A DNA stretch of 64,000 nt from Acestrorhynchus altus (Eukaryota > Chordata > Actinopteri > Characiformes > Acestrorhynchidae): positions 11,823,023 to 11,887,022 of the forward strand of contig CM067522.1 in NCBI GenBank assembly GCA_034509495.1, written 5' to 3'. This document shows positions 11,130-21,714 of this stretch, piece after piece. The stretch's first letter is position 1, and every line of letters starts with the position of its first letter. The notes beneath the pieces were generated by a model, which did no database searches, was not told the DNA's origin, and was given only the letters and a program-made list of their open reading frames with translations. The position numbers and the translations under genes were made by a program.

Positions 11130-11735
11130 AAGGGTTACAGGTGTGGTCTGATTAGACACTGGGCCTAGGCACAAGAGGGTTTGAAAGTGCTTCACCACTG
11201 CCCTATAAAAAGGCTCTCAAGGGGATGCTGTATCTCTTACTGTGAGATGGTTGACTGCTAGACGTACCTATATGGCACACTCAGAGACATGGTGCCCAGT
11301 TGTCAGACTTTGAGAGAGGGTGCATCGTTGGACAGAGAAGCATAATAGATTGCCTGCCATCTAATCCATTCTGACCAAGATGTTAGGAGATGTTTGGGGC
11401 AGTGGTTATTTGAGGGCACAATCATTTTGCCTCTGATGGCAGGTCTTCCAACATTTTTCAGCAGGATAATGTACAGTAAGGGTTTTCCCCCGAATGTCTT
11501 CATCAGATTGCAAAATGTCCTTGTCCTTCCTTCGCAAAATCAACATTTATGGGACTAACTGGGATGCCAGCTTTGGCAAACTATGAGTATGCAGGATCTG
11601 CAACATTGGTAGGCAAATGTACCACAGGATGCCATAAGGAACCTGTATGCATCCTTACCCAACTGTATCTCATATTTTATCCAGGCTAGAGGAGGACCAA
11701 GAGGGTACTAGATATATGCTAATATTGTAATCATA
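11130..11735 (+). mobile_element. Tc1-like transposon relic (family P), internally deleted
   Basis: Starts with TTACAGGTGTGGTCTGATTA and a promoter-like CCTATAAAAAGGC. It then encodes a fragment reading AQLSDFERG (HTH start, about 11297-11323). After a large internal deletion it continues with TFFQQDN near 11450 (the second catalytic Asp region) and ends QDAIRNLYASLPNCISYFIQ (about 11622-11685). Related copies lie at 22790-23060 and 34855-35440. Frameshifts and stops abolish coding. Confidence 0.8.
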
Positions 11736-11751
11736 CACAACAAATCTTCTG

Positions 11752-11756
<5 letters not shown>

Positions 11757-11811
<55 letters not shown>

Positions 11812-11834
11812 CTCTCTCTCTCTCTCTCTCTGTA

Positions 11835-11872
<38 letters not shown>

Positions 11873-11930
11873 GTATCTCTCTCTCTCTCTGTCTCTCTCT
11901 CTCTCTCTCTGTCTCTCTCTGTCTCTCTCG

Positions 11931-12004
<74 letters not shown>

Positions 12005-12046
12005 TCTGTATCACTCTCTCTTATCTCTCTCCCCTCTCTCTCAGCA
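11757..12046. repeat. (CT)n pyrimidine tract, about 290 bp
   Basis: A long CT array interrupted by GTAT, CG and TC slips. It is the longest polypyrimidine tract in the window, and the complementary-sense GA tract lies 520 bp downstream. The Arg/Glu frames across it are artefacts. Confidence 0.97.
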
Positions 12047-12059
12047 GAAGCTCCTCAAA

Positions 12060-12540
12060 CCTTGTGCTTCTCCTTGACTTTGACACTCGCCTGCTCGCAG
12101 CTCCCTCATCACTGTTCCCCTAGTGCAGAGAGTAGACCCTGGGGCAGAGGCACCGGCGGCCTGGGATGTCTTAGCGCCTGTATGTCAGGCCCCCACTCTC
12201 CCCCACCTCCTTCTCTCCTCCTCAGGGTGCCTTCTCTCCCTCCCTCCTGCTTTCGCTCCACTCCTCCTCACCCCTGGCTCTGTCCCATCCCTTCCAATTA
12301 CAGCCATGCTGCTGCCTTTGAACGCGCTCGGAGCAGACGGGAGGAATCACGGAGGTCAGGCCGCAGATGGAACAGCGAGAGGGGTGAAAGAAAGGAGGGG
12401 AGAGATGGAGGAGGGGGAAGAGAGAGAGAGAGAGAGAGTGAGAGAGAGTGCTATTTGTGGCATTGACGGTGCTGTGATTGTGGGGGCTTTACAGGCAGGA
12501 ATCTGGAAAGCTTTCAGAGACTGGGACCATAGAGCCTAAT
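12060..12540. other. GC-rich island between CT and GA tracts
   Basis: Much richer in G+C than its surroundings, with CpG-containing segments (CACCGGCGGCC, GAACGCGCTCGGAGCAGACG) and a short GA run at 12415-12449. Two overlapping plus-strand frames (12062-12466 and 12123-12539) have no recognisable domain and biased Pro/Ser composition. It could be a promoter or CpG-type element, or a regulatory island. A coding role is not supported. Confidence 0.35.
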
Positions 12541-12559
12541 AAGGAGCAATTGTTTCAAC

Positions 12560-12562
<3 letters not shown>

Positions 12563-12606
<44 letters not shown>
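12563..12606. repeat. (GA)n microsatellite
   Basis: A perfect GA array of 44 bp. Confidence 0.96.
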
Positions 12607-12608
<2 letters not shown>

Positions 12609-13044
12609 TTAAATATGGGAACCAGACGGAAGCTTGGACAGGAAAGATCTAGGAATTAGATGGGTGCATTAGGAATGGTGAACACAAAGGAAAAGAAGAT
12701 AAAGATTAGATGCAGAAAGAGAGGCAATAGCAACTGGGAGAGAAAGAAAAATCAGTTTGGATCTAATATAATTCAGTTTTATATTTTAAAATGCTAATGT
12801 AGTGACCACATTTGCAACTGATTCTCCATTAATGGTTTTTGGTTTAGTTTTAAATACTAAACAGTTAATAAAATTTTATATCACATTATATCAAATCATA
12901 ACCCTTGTATTGTGATACATATCGTATCGCCAGTTTCTTACAAATACACATCCCTAACAGACTCATTTGTGGATTTTTTTTTTCTGTGAAAACAGATACT
13001 CAGTTGTGATATAGATTAAGGCAACATAATATATATTTCATATA
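12607..13044. other. AT-rich spacer, nothing recognised
   Basis: Purine-rich then AT-rich unique sequence. Confidence 0.4.
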
Positions 13045-13289
13045 CAGTGCCTTCAAAACGTAATCTTACTCCTTGAATTGTTCCCCATTTTTTTAACATT
13101 ACACCCACAAATTATTTTATTTGGATTTCATGTGATATACCAACATAAAGCAGCAAGCAATTGTGAAGTGAAAACAAAATGATACAATGTTTTCAAAAAT
13201 TTGGTGTGGTGTACATCCTAATTAGTAAATAGTTTCCTACTGTATAATTTATTTTTATAACTACAACTGTTTTGTGAATGCCTCAGAGG

Positions 13290-13835
13290 TTTGTCAGAGA
13301 ACATTAGTTATTAAAGAGCATCACAAAGATCAAGCAACACACCAGACAGGTCAGGGAGATTGCAGTTTTCCACAAGCCATGTAGGGGACACAGCAAATAT
13401 GTGGAAGAAGGTGCTCTGCTCAGTTAAGACCAAAGTTGAACTTTTTGGCTAGAATTCAAAGTGCTATGTGAGGCAGAAAACGTACACTACACACCATCTC
13501 CACAGTGATACACGGTGGTGGCAGCATCATGCTGAGGGGATGCTTTTCTTCAGCAGGGTCAGGGAAGCTGGAGTTGATGGGAAAATATATGGGCAATCCT
13601 GGCGGAAAACTTGTTATTGGCTGCAAATGACCTGAGACTGGGGTGGAGGTTCAATTTACAGCAGGACAATGACCTTAAACATACAGCCAGAGCTACAGTG
13701 GAATGGCTTATATTAAAGCATGTTCATGAGTTAGAATGGCCGAGTCAAAGTCCAGACCTAAATCTCATTGAGAATCTGTGGCAAGACCTGAACTTTGCTG
13801 TTCACAGACATTTTCCATCCATTCTCACTGTCTTG
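13290..13835 (+). pseudogene. Tc1 transposase remnant with DDE catalytic motifs
   Basis: A GGGSIMLRG-type segment lies around 13515-13545 and QQDNDLKHTARATVEW at 13659-13706, keeping the second catalytic Asp. LEWPSQSPDLNLIENLWQD follows at 13732-13788 with the catalytic Glu. The N-terminal DNA-binding region is largely deleted between about 13230 and 13290, and stops separate the pieces. In an active element this enzyme cuts and pastes the transposon at TA sites. Confidence 0.92.
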
Positions 13836-13840
13836 AGCTA

Positions 13841-14361
13841 CAGTGCATCCGCAAAATATTCACAGCACTTCACTTTTTGCAATTAGAGCTGAAAGTCTTT
13901 TGGGGTGTCTCTCTACCAGCTTTGCACATCTGAATGGATTAAATTCATTTTTTTTACTTCAAAATTATACACACAATACCACACAATGACAAAGTGAGAA
14001 AAGTTTCTTTGACATTTTTGTTAATTTATTATAATATTTATTTTTATTTATTTCTCACTATTTATTTAATATTATTTATAATAATATTTATTGTCAATTT
14101 TATAGCATCATACTCAGAAAGAGTTGAGGTTGTAATTGCTGCTAAATGTCCATCCACAAAGTTTGAGCAAAGGCTGTGAACATTTATGTACATTATATTT
14201 TTATGTTTTTGTTTTGAGATTTAAAACAAACTTTTCTCACTTTGTGGGTTATTGTCTGTACAATTTGGAGGGAAAACAAATTGAATCTGTTTTGAAATAA
14301 GGCTGTAACATAACAAAATGTACAAAACGTGAAGTGCTACGAATAGTTTTAGGATGTACTG
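13841..14361. mobile_element. Non-autonomous Tc1-like element nested in the outer element
   Basis: Flanked by TA at 13839-13840 and 14362-14363. The left end CAGTGCATCCGCAAAATATT and the right end, read inverted as CAGTACATCCTAAAACTATT, are imperfect inverted repeats. It has an AT-rich core with no transposase. Within the left arm, 13879-13931 is foreign: it is an inverted near-copy of 14400-14452 in the outer element, where related ends (such as 48155-48170) instead carry a TTGTTATGTTACAG block. Confidence 0.88.
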
Positions 14362-14515
14362 TATTTTGCAAAGAAGAATGGGCAAAAGTTTCAGCCTCTA
14401 GATGAGCAAAGCTGGTAGAGACACACCCCAAAAGACTTTCAGCTCTAATTGCAGCAAAAGGTCAGACAAAGTACTGATGCAGTGGGACTGAATACAAATG
14501 CACACCACACTATAA

Positions 14516-14869
14516 TTAAGAAATATATTGTGATTTATAGTTTGGGCATATTGTCCAGCACTATACTGAATGAAATATTTTCATAAAGATGTCCAATATC
14601 AAAATAAGAAAAGAATGCATGTATTCATTGCTGAATGAAACATTTGTGCACATATGGCAGTTTGCCCATCACAAATTTATATGGCAAAGTACTTATCAGA
14701 AGAACATTTCCACAGAGGATTATTAGAGGGTCTTTGCAGGTGTGCATGAACGCAACCAAGAACAATTTTGGATAAAAGTTCAAATGTCAAGTTATATCAC
14801 TAACTCCACCAAACTGCAGTGGAGGTCCAATGCTGCTGGCACGTCCCTTTTCATACTAGTTTGATTCTG
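14516..14869. other. Unique spacer, nothing recognised
   Basis: No structure supported. Confidence 0.4.
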
Positions 14870-15135
14870 TAACTGGGGCTCTAAACAAATTTAGCCTTTC
14901 CTGTAGGAATAAAGATCATACTGCAAAGATCACGTTTAGCTTAATCTTCTCAGATTAAAGGCTTGAGTACATTTTACACTCTCATCATTTCTGTATGCTA
15001 ATTCATCTAATACTATGCTGGGCTAAAAGGTCTGGTAGAGATTTGCTTCGTCAAACTATCAATGTAAAAATTGTATTTCAGTTACACTGGTGCTAATTCT
15101 TAATTAGCGGAGGCCAGGTTTTGTTTTTGAAATCA
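14870..15135. other. Candidate conserved non-coding block
   Basis: Unique sequence with GCTAATTCATCTAATAC and GCTAATTCTTAATTAGCGG, homeodomain-type cores close to each other. There is no repeat or coding signature. A regulatory role is inferred. Confidence 0.27.
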
Positions 15136-15147
15136 TATAGTCGGTGT

Positions 15148-15149
<2 letters not shown>

Positions 15150-15194
<45 letters not shown>

Positions 15195-15204
15195 CTCTCT
15201 CTCT
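15150..15204. repeat. (CT)n microsatellite
   Basis: A CT array of about 55 bp with one CG interruption. Confidence 0.96.
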
Positions 15205-15890
15205 TGCTATGTCTCTCTCACACACTCATGCTCAGACAGTTTTATCCTGACTTAGCTTCAAAACACTTGACAAACCCACCCTAAGCTTTCTCTCTGGGTA
15301 TTCTCTCTATACTGTGAAAGAACTGTCTCAGTTGGTCATTGCGGGCAGTTTGTCTCTTCCTGTCAGTAATGAACCATCTAAGAAAGTCTTTAGGCTTCTG
15401 CGCTGAAGAAATCCCTCCAGAAATGATAAAAAAAGGCAACTGGCTTTTCATGTATTTTGTAAAACATAAACTAATAAGAAAATGTTTTGCTTGATTTAGG
15501 TCAGTGATTTACAGGGTGTGTTGTACTTAGATTGATTGAAACTAGGAAAGGTGAAACAAGAATTATTAGGTAAAGCCACTGGGCAGCCATCTTGGATTTT
15601 AAACTCGGGATTGGTGAGGCCCTCCCTATTTTCTGTGTAGGAAGTCTGACTTGAGGGAGTATTCTTGTTAAAATTTCCTATTTGAAACTTGAATACTCCA
15701 ACATTTGAAATCAGCATAAGACTGATTGAGGCTACTGTTACTGACTACAACCTAAAATGCTTTTTCAAATGGTTCTTCTCAATGATGTTTTTTTTGTTGT
15801 TGTTTTGTTTTGTCACTTTTTCCACTAGTGCATAAATTAAAATTTAAAATGAAAAATGACTTCTTGAATCCAAAACACCTACCTATGGTG
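15205..15890. other. Unique spacer, nothing recognised
   Basis: No frame or repeat that can be supported. A T-rich simple run lies near 15789-15820. Confidence 0.4.
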
Positions 15891-15894
15891 CAGT

Positions 15895-16095
15895 CTGTCA
15901 TTAATTACCATTACTGTTCATTATCATTCATCAACATTATCATTCTTTAATATTATTCATTCACTAATATTATTGTTAATTAACATTATTGTTCATGATC
16001 ATTTATTAAAATTATTGTTTGTTAATGTATCATTCATTAAAAGCATCATTCATTAAAGTTATCATTGACTTATCGTTATCGAGGTAAAATGTCCA
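15895..16095. repeat. Diverged ATTCATTA-type tandem repeat
   Basis: About 200 bp of imperfect units around TTATCATTCATTAA and ATTATTGTTAATTA, each about 16-20 bp and strongly diverged. It reads as an old minisatellite or slippage product. Confidence 0.6.
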
Positions 16096-16661
16096 GTTTA
16101 TCATTATATTGATTTGAGGTCATATCACCCAGCACTAGGTTTGCATGATACTAATTAGTGTGTATTACTTTCCATTACTTATGAGCTGCATTAGCCACAT
16201 AAGCATTAAAGTTAACAAGGGGTGAAGGAAAAAACAGTATCTGTATTTTTGAATATAACTATAAAATAAATAAACAAGGGTGAAGAAGAAACCAATGTGA
16301 GTGAGGCAGACAGAAAGAAGAAATAATAATAAAGGAAAGAGAAGTGACTTTGTAGACATAAGGAAAAATGAAGTTCAGTGTTGGTGTGTGTCTATGTGTG
16401 TGTTATAGCCAAACACCCAGCAGAGGACAGACAGAGGAAACTGGAGCTAGTAACACAGATACGGTCTAAATGATTTAACAGGGTCTCACCATGAAGGTAA
16501 CAAGACACACACACACTGAAAAAACTCTGTCATATCCACTTACAGTAGTTTTACACTCAGCATACACACACATAACCGGGCCACACAAAAGGCTCTGTGG
16601 TCAGGAAAATGGAAGATGGTGTTTTCTCAGAAAGGGAGAGTGTATACTTTCATACATACGT
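16096..16661. other. Unique spacer, nothing recognised
   Basis: Mixed A-rich sequence and short AC runs. Confidence 0.4.

Positions 16662-16711
<50 letters not shown>
16662..16711. repeat. (AC)n microsatellite
   Basis: A perfect AC array of about 50 bp. Confidence 0.96.
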
Positions 16712-16714
<3 letters not shown>

Positions 16715-16869
16715 GTCACTGGCTGGTGTATACATAAAGTAGTTTATGCTCCACTCCTGACATTATTGATGAATGTATCAGGGTTGAGTGGGGTTAAGCT
16801 TTTTGTGCTGGTGAGTGTGTGTAAGGAGGGCCTACAATGATGATGTGAAGTGTGTGTGTAGAGCTGAGA

Positions 16870-17060
16870 TGGTCACTGCTACATTAAAAGCACTTGCACT
16901 TAACCTGTAATGTTTATTTCCTCCCACTCTTATTCAGACAAAGGCCCTCTCAAACCTGTTTATATCTCACGTGATTTCTGACTATTAATCCAAATACAAG
17001 ATCTGAACCCCCACTTATCAAGTACAGGTCAAAGTTAACCCATCACACCAGCCACTTTAT
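16870..17060. other. Candidate conserved non-coding block
   Basis: Unique sequence with AACCTGTAATGTTTATTTCC, TTTATATCTCACGTGATTTC (contains E-box CACGTG) and GACTATTAATCC. A regulatory role is inferred from motif texture only. Confidence 0.22.
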
Positions 17061-18180
17061 TACATGACAGCTTCTTTCTCTGGACTGTCCACATTTACTA
17101 CTCAAGGACTGCTCATTATATTACTAGTATAGTACATTTGTGTTATAAATTATATTAAATCAAGAGAATACAAGAGGAACTGTGGTGTCATGAATTAACA
17201 GCATGGCATAGAGCATAGAGCATAGAACAGTGTCCTATTGCTTTAATACAACAGTTTGGAGTAAATAAACAAACAAATAAACAAAAAAATGAATAAACCT
17301 AACCATCAACATCACATTTAATATATTTAAATGCAAGCATTTTCTTCCGAAGAGTCATAGTTCTTTATCTAGCAGCTTATTGCTATATCATAGTAAAGAA
17401 TTCCACTCACTCACTGCACAGACTGCAGCTCCTTACACAGACCATCAAATCAAGTTCATTGTTTGTTCCAAAAACAAGGGTCCTAAAAATAGCTTATCCT
17501 GTTTTTGTTGGAGTTGGCTTTCAACTAGATTTTGGAGCATTTCTGTTAGAATTTGATTGCATTTAGAGGTCAGGATTGTATATGATCATCACCCTATTTC
17601 ATTCCAGAGAACACAGTTATACAGCTCCGCAGGGATGGGGGGTGGGGGGTGGGAGATATACCCCTCAAGTCCATGTCTGACATTAGGCATGGTGCCAGTA
17701 CACTGTAAAACATTGTAAACAAATTGCAATTGAATTGGGTTCATTCAATGAACTTATATGAAATGGATTATGCAAGACTACTTTTGATCTCACTCAGAGA
17801 AGCACTGTATGTTCAAAGGCAGAGTAATTGAGTTTTCCAGGGCATGCAAATCTACAAGTTCCATCAAGTGACATATGCCAAAATTCAGTGTATTATATCA
17901 GGCTAAAAGCCAACAGTTGGTGTTCTGTAAATAGGATAATGGTGATGGGGTCTGAACAACAGATGAAGGAAATCTGTCCTTAATATTAGTCACACTATGT
18001 GGAACCAGCAAGAAAAACAACTTAGGCTGCTACCCTCACTTAACCCTATCTACCCTCACCTGCCCAATTAAAAATGAATCAATTTTAGGATACACATATT
18101 TATTCTATCACCATACCAAACAATGACACATCTGTAATGGCAAAATGAGGACTGTTGAGTCTATACATTGAATACTGCAT
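17061..18180. other. Unique AT-rich stretch, nothing recognised
   Basis: About 1.1 kb, with a short CATAGAG triplication (17209-17226) and a G-rich run (17635-17652). No other structure. Confidence 0.4.
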
Positions 18181-18189
18181 TTTCTCTCT

Positions 18190-18400
18190 CTCTCACGCTC
18201 TCTCCACAGGCCTCTCAGTGTGCCCTCGTGTTCTGCCAGTTTTGGTGAGCAGTCGCTATGATCTGTCTCTTTTCAACTCAGCCTCTGTTCAAAGACCAGT
18301 TGCCGGCGGGGCCAAGTGCGCCAAACACGCGTTAGGGCCGATGCTTTTCGACAGGGGGCCAAGCACGCCTCAACATTGCTGGGGGTGGGGGATGTGTGTA
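18190..18400 (+). other. GC-rich unique block with a possible 35-nt exon
   Basis: A pyrimidine-rich stretch ending CTCTCCACAG at 18209 is followed, 35 bases later, by GTGAGC at 18245-18250, an acceptor/donor arrangement. Downstream sequence is GC-rich with CpGs (GCCGGCGGGGCC, GCCAAACACGCG) up to about 18370. It may be a micro-exon of a long or non-coding transcript, or chance. No protein family is recognised. Confidence 0.25.
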
Positions 18401-19030
18401 CATGTGTGTGTGTATGTGTCTGTGTGTATTTGGGGGTGTTTGTGTCTTGCTCTCAAATTCACATCTCCCAACATGAAAGAGCTCTCGCTAGAAGTGGGAG
18501 GAATGGTGCGATACGAGACGGAAAGGTAACGGTATGCCCCGGGCAGATGGAATGTTGCTAGGAGACTGAGGCGATACAGGAAGGAGAAGGAAACAAGGAT
18601 CAACAGAAGAGTGAACAGAGGAATGAGGCCTGTCAGATTGTATGTCTGAAATTACACAGTGGAGTTTGCATGGAGTGTACAAATGGGCAGGAAAAACATA
18701 TATAAATTCCATAAAAGTATTGAAATAAGTGTTTTCAAAATTGTTATAATCTGGGCCATCCATGTGTTGCCTAGAAATTATTTTTCTTTTGTTTTTAACA
18801 AAACAAAAAAATGTAAAACAATTTACATTCTTAATCACTTAAAGAATTTAAGGTGGACATTAATTTGACCTACATTGTTACATTAAAAAAATAATAATAA
18901 TGAATTAAAAACACAAAATGTACAGAAATATATAACATGTGCACATTTTCCAGATTTCTAGTTGTGTTTACAACTAACACAAATAATAAAAATCAATAAA
19001 GGATATTCAGTGACTAATGACAAGTATTTT
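18401..19030. other. Unique spacer, nothing recognised
   Basis: Begins with a short imperfect TG run (18397-18430), then unique and AT-rich sequence. Confidence 0.4.
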
Positions 19031-19325
19031 GCATTTGCATTGGAATTTTCAGCTCAAAAACATTCAGGATTTATGAGATATAAAGTGTTTTTAGTCGTTA
19101 GTCCTGGAAGAAAAACACAAGTGAAAGTTTTATCAAAACATGGTAAAATAGCAAAATTCTGTTAACATTTACAAATTACAAATGAAGGAATATTGCAGGA
19201 GCATAGGATCTGAAAATAACAATATCTGACAAAAGTGATTATAAATATTTAGACTTTTTTTGGAGAATAAAACTACATCAAACTATGAAAACATCATGCA
19301 TAACTGGCCTATGGTTCTAAAGGTT
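19031..19325 (+). repeat. Dispersed repeat family B, copy 1
   Basis: Shares ordered blocks with 30937-31130, 55428-55745 and, inverted, 46841-47045: cagct-aaaaacatt, atgagatataaagtgttttta, ataacaatatctg, then aaactatgaaaa and aactggcc. It has no coding frame and no obvious terminal repeats. Class unknown. Confidence 0.65.
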
Positions 19326-20322
19326 AAAAATAGTCACCCCCATGCTGCAATTATACATTCACATCAGAGAGGTCTCTAAATCCCCAAATGCCTTCAATGT
19401 GTCACCTTAAAAAAACAGAGATGCAAGCTAATCATGCTGTTAATCATGCTGTTCCATACTAGACTCACAGTAACCTTTTCTCAATGTTTCTAACATGTTT
19501 TCAAAGAGTTAATTAGGTGACAGAAAATGTCATAAATACATTAAACACAAGTGGAATATAAAATGAGCTTGAGATCTACTGCACTATGCAATATGACTTA
19601 CAGACCCTAACCAATAATGCTGCACTTATTCCCTAGCATATTTCAAACTTGTGCTGTAGTGTTTCGCAGTCTACTAATGTCCACGGCACAATTCACTCTT
19701 CTGCTACATGCTAAGATAAAAATATAATGCATCCAACACAGTATTATTATCTTGTATTTTAATGTATTTACTTAGGTTCAAATGACTTTTACAGCCAACA
19801 TAAAAGTAAAACCCATCCAGACTGACTTAGCACTGATGTCATCTAATGATTTAGGGCCATAGCTATGTAGTTAGATCAGGGATGAGTGTGTGAAAGCACT
19901 ACGAACAGAGAAAAGGGGTATAAGGGAGTTTTCTATGCCATATCTGAAGTATTCAGCTGGAAGAACATGGGAGCTGTCTTGTTTGTCCTATTATGTCATA
20001 AAAAAAATACGTCAGTAAGCACCAGCCCACTTTAGGAAAGAATGTACATCATTACTGATAGTAACTCCAATCTTATGTCTTTAATGCAATGTTCTAGCAA
20101 GACTAGGTATCAAAACAGGTATCTCCAAATGACTATAATAATGTAGAATACAGTTTTACTGCTGCTGATGCTAATAAGTTCCTAAATCGTGGCTCAGAGT
20201 TGCAGTGAAAAGACAAATAAAGTGGTTGTGTGTTTTGTGAACCCAGCATGTACACAGTATATAAACTAAAGACAAAATGGCTTTATATTGGTATAAAAAT
20301 ATAAGCTAAAATATCACCGTGT
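19326..20322. other. Unique stretch, nothing recognised
   Basis: About 1 kb of AT-rich unique DNA. An AATCATGCTGTT repeat (19431-19453) is duplicated in tandem. Confidence 0.4.
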
Positions 20323-20786
20323 TTAACCTATAAAACCTTAGGGCAAAATATCCTTTATTATCTTTGTTATTTATGTATGTATTAATATTATTCCTGTTTA
20401 GGATTTTTATTCTAAAATTTGAACACTGTGTGAACATAAAAGAGCAAACAACCCCTCCTTTCTCATTATCCTCTATAACCCAATATCTTAATCAGTGATG
20501 TCATTAGCCCGCCCCCTGTTGCTCATCAGTTTGAGTATGTACACCAGGACAGAGCAGTAAACATTCACTGGAAGCTCCTTTAGCATTTAAACAGAGATTT
20601 AATTAAGTTGGAAATGAGTGAATTTTAGTTATTTCAAAGCTGGATTACTCATTGTTAATTGATCATAAATGAGATGGCGAGTAGGTTTTGTAGTTTATTA
20701 TGATATGTGTGTATCATTTCTGTATGTCACTCTGCATTATGAAGCCAACTGCCCGTAAAGTGCAGATCACATGTTGTAAGAGTTAA
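20323..20786 (+). mobile_element. TTAA-ended repeat family F1, fullest copy (464 bp)
   Basis: Begins TTAACCTATAAAACC at 20323 and ends GTTGTAAGAGTTAA at 20786, so both ends carry TTAA and weak inverted similarity. Internal blocks shared with other copies: gaacac-gtgtga, ACAGAGCAGTAAACAT, TTTAATTAAGTTGGAAATGA, AGCTGGATTACTCA, an atgatatgtgtatcat block and AACTGCCC. No coding capacity. TTAA ends suggest a piggyBac-mobilised miniature element; that is inference. Confidence 0.7.
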
Positions 20787-21239
20787 AGACATTTTAACAA
20801 TATAAATACAAATACAAATAAATACAATACAATATTTTGAAAAAAAAAAATGCATCAGTATTGCCAGATTTGTTTCAGTATTGCTACCCAAATACTATTA
20901 TTCAAAATGTGCATCTTCTAATAGTATAACTGTAACTTTAATGTAAGTTGTTCATCGTTATGTTATATGAAAATATTAGGTCCCTTGTATATGTGAATCA
21001 AACTATACTATTTAATCCAATGATATTGGCTTTCCCATCTCTTCCCAGCTAACCAATGGAAAATGGAAAAGATGACAGAGAGAAAGGAAGGGGTGACAGT
21101 TTTTTTTTTGTTGTTTTTTTTGTTTTTGTCAAAAACCAAGGATGGAATCTGTAGCTGCATCCCAAAGCCTAGACTGCAGCCAAGGTAGGCATTTCTCAGC
21201 CTCTACTTCAGAGAAGGCTGCTCCAATGTAAAAGACAAG

Positions 21240-21345
21240 CTGAGATCTGCATTTTGTGGGCATTTACATGTTTCTAGGATTCATAACTCAGGATATGATT
21301 AACCTACAGACATGATACACATATCATAACATAACTGCCCGATCT
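21240..21345 (-). mobile_element. Repeat family F1, truncated copy (inverted)
   Basis: On the minus strand this matches the 3' third of the family: the region around CAGACATGATACACATATCA and ATAACTCAGG, next to GTGGGCA. The TTAA terminus is not preserved. Confidence 0.6.
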
Positions 21346-21714
21346 AACCACTCAGCAACATTCATATCAACTTTTCATTGAAAATAAAATCAGCTTACTT
21401 GCTGCTGTGCATTTGAAAGTTCAATCTGCCATGTTTAACTTCAAAAAACATTTTAAGTTGATGGGGTGGGTGTGGCAAGGTCTCAGACCAGATTTTATTA
21501 TATCTGCCAGTCCAAAATCAGGTGATCAATGGAAATTCAAGTTATTTTTCAGTTTTTGTTTAGTATAAAAATAACTGATATCAACATCTGAGTGAACAGA
21601 GCTGAGTAAATGGATCTAGTTACTATCAATCTCTGCATCTTCTTCAAACAGTTATAAATTATCAAGCCACACAGCATGAAACCATTTAATTACCACACCA
21701 GAGTAAAGAACTGT
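21346..21714. other. Unique spacer, nothing recognised
   Basis: No supported structure. Confidence 0.4.

Larger units (their letters stand above)
13045..14515 (+). mobile_element. Tc1-like transposon relic (outer element), interrupted by a nested element
   Basis: The left end TACAGTGCCTTCAAAACG is followed by the long terminal region of a familiar fish Tc1 group. Transposase pieces run 13300-13835, continuity is broken by a second element (13841-14361), and the sequence resumes with TTTTGCAAAGAAGAATGGGC at 14364. The joint across the insertion reads through at a TA. The right terminal repeat is truncated near 14515. Confidence 0.88.

Noticed and set aside
11731..12000. Arg-Glu repeat protein on the minus strand
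   Set aside because: A translation of the CT tract.
12062..12539. Two overlapping plus-strand frames of 134 and 138 residues in the GC-rich island
   Set aside because: The overlapping frames have low-complexity Pro/Ser/Arg/Glu composition, no domain, and long-frame bias expected from GC content and the GA tract. Possible but unsupported.
17635..17652. G-rich run as a G-quadruplex
   Set aside because: The G runs (ggggggtggggggtggg type) could fold, but it is isolated in an AT-rich context with no promoter or telomere link, so it is not listed as a feature.
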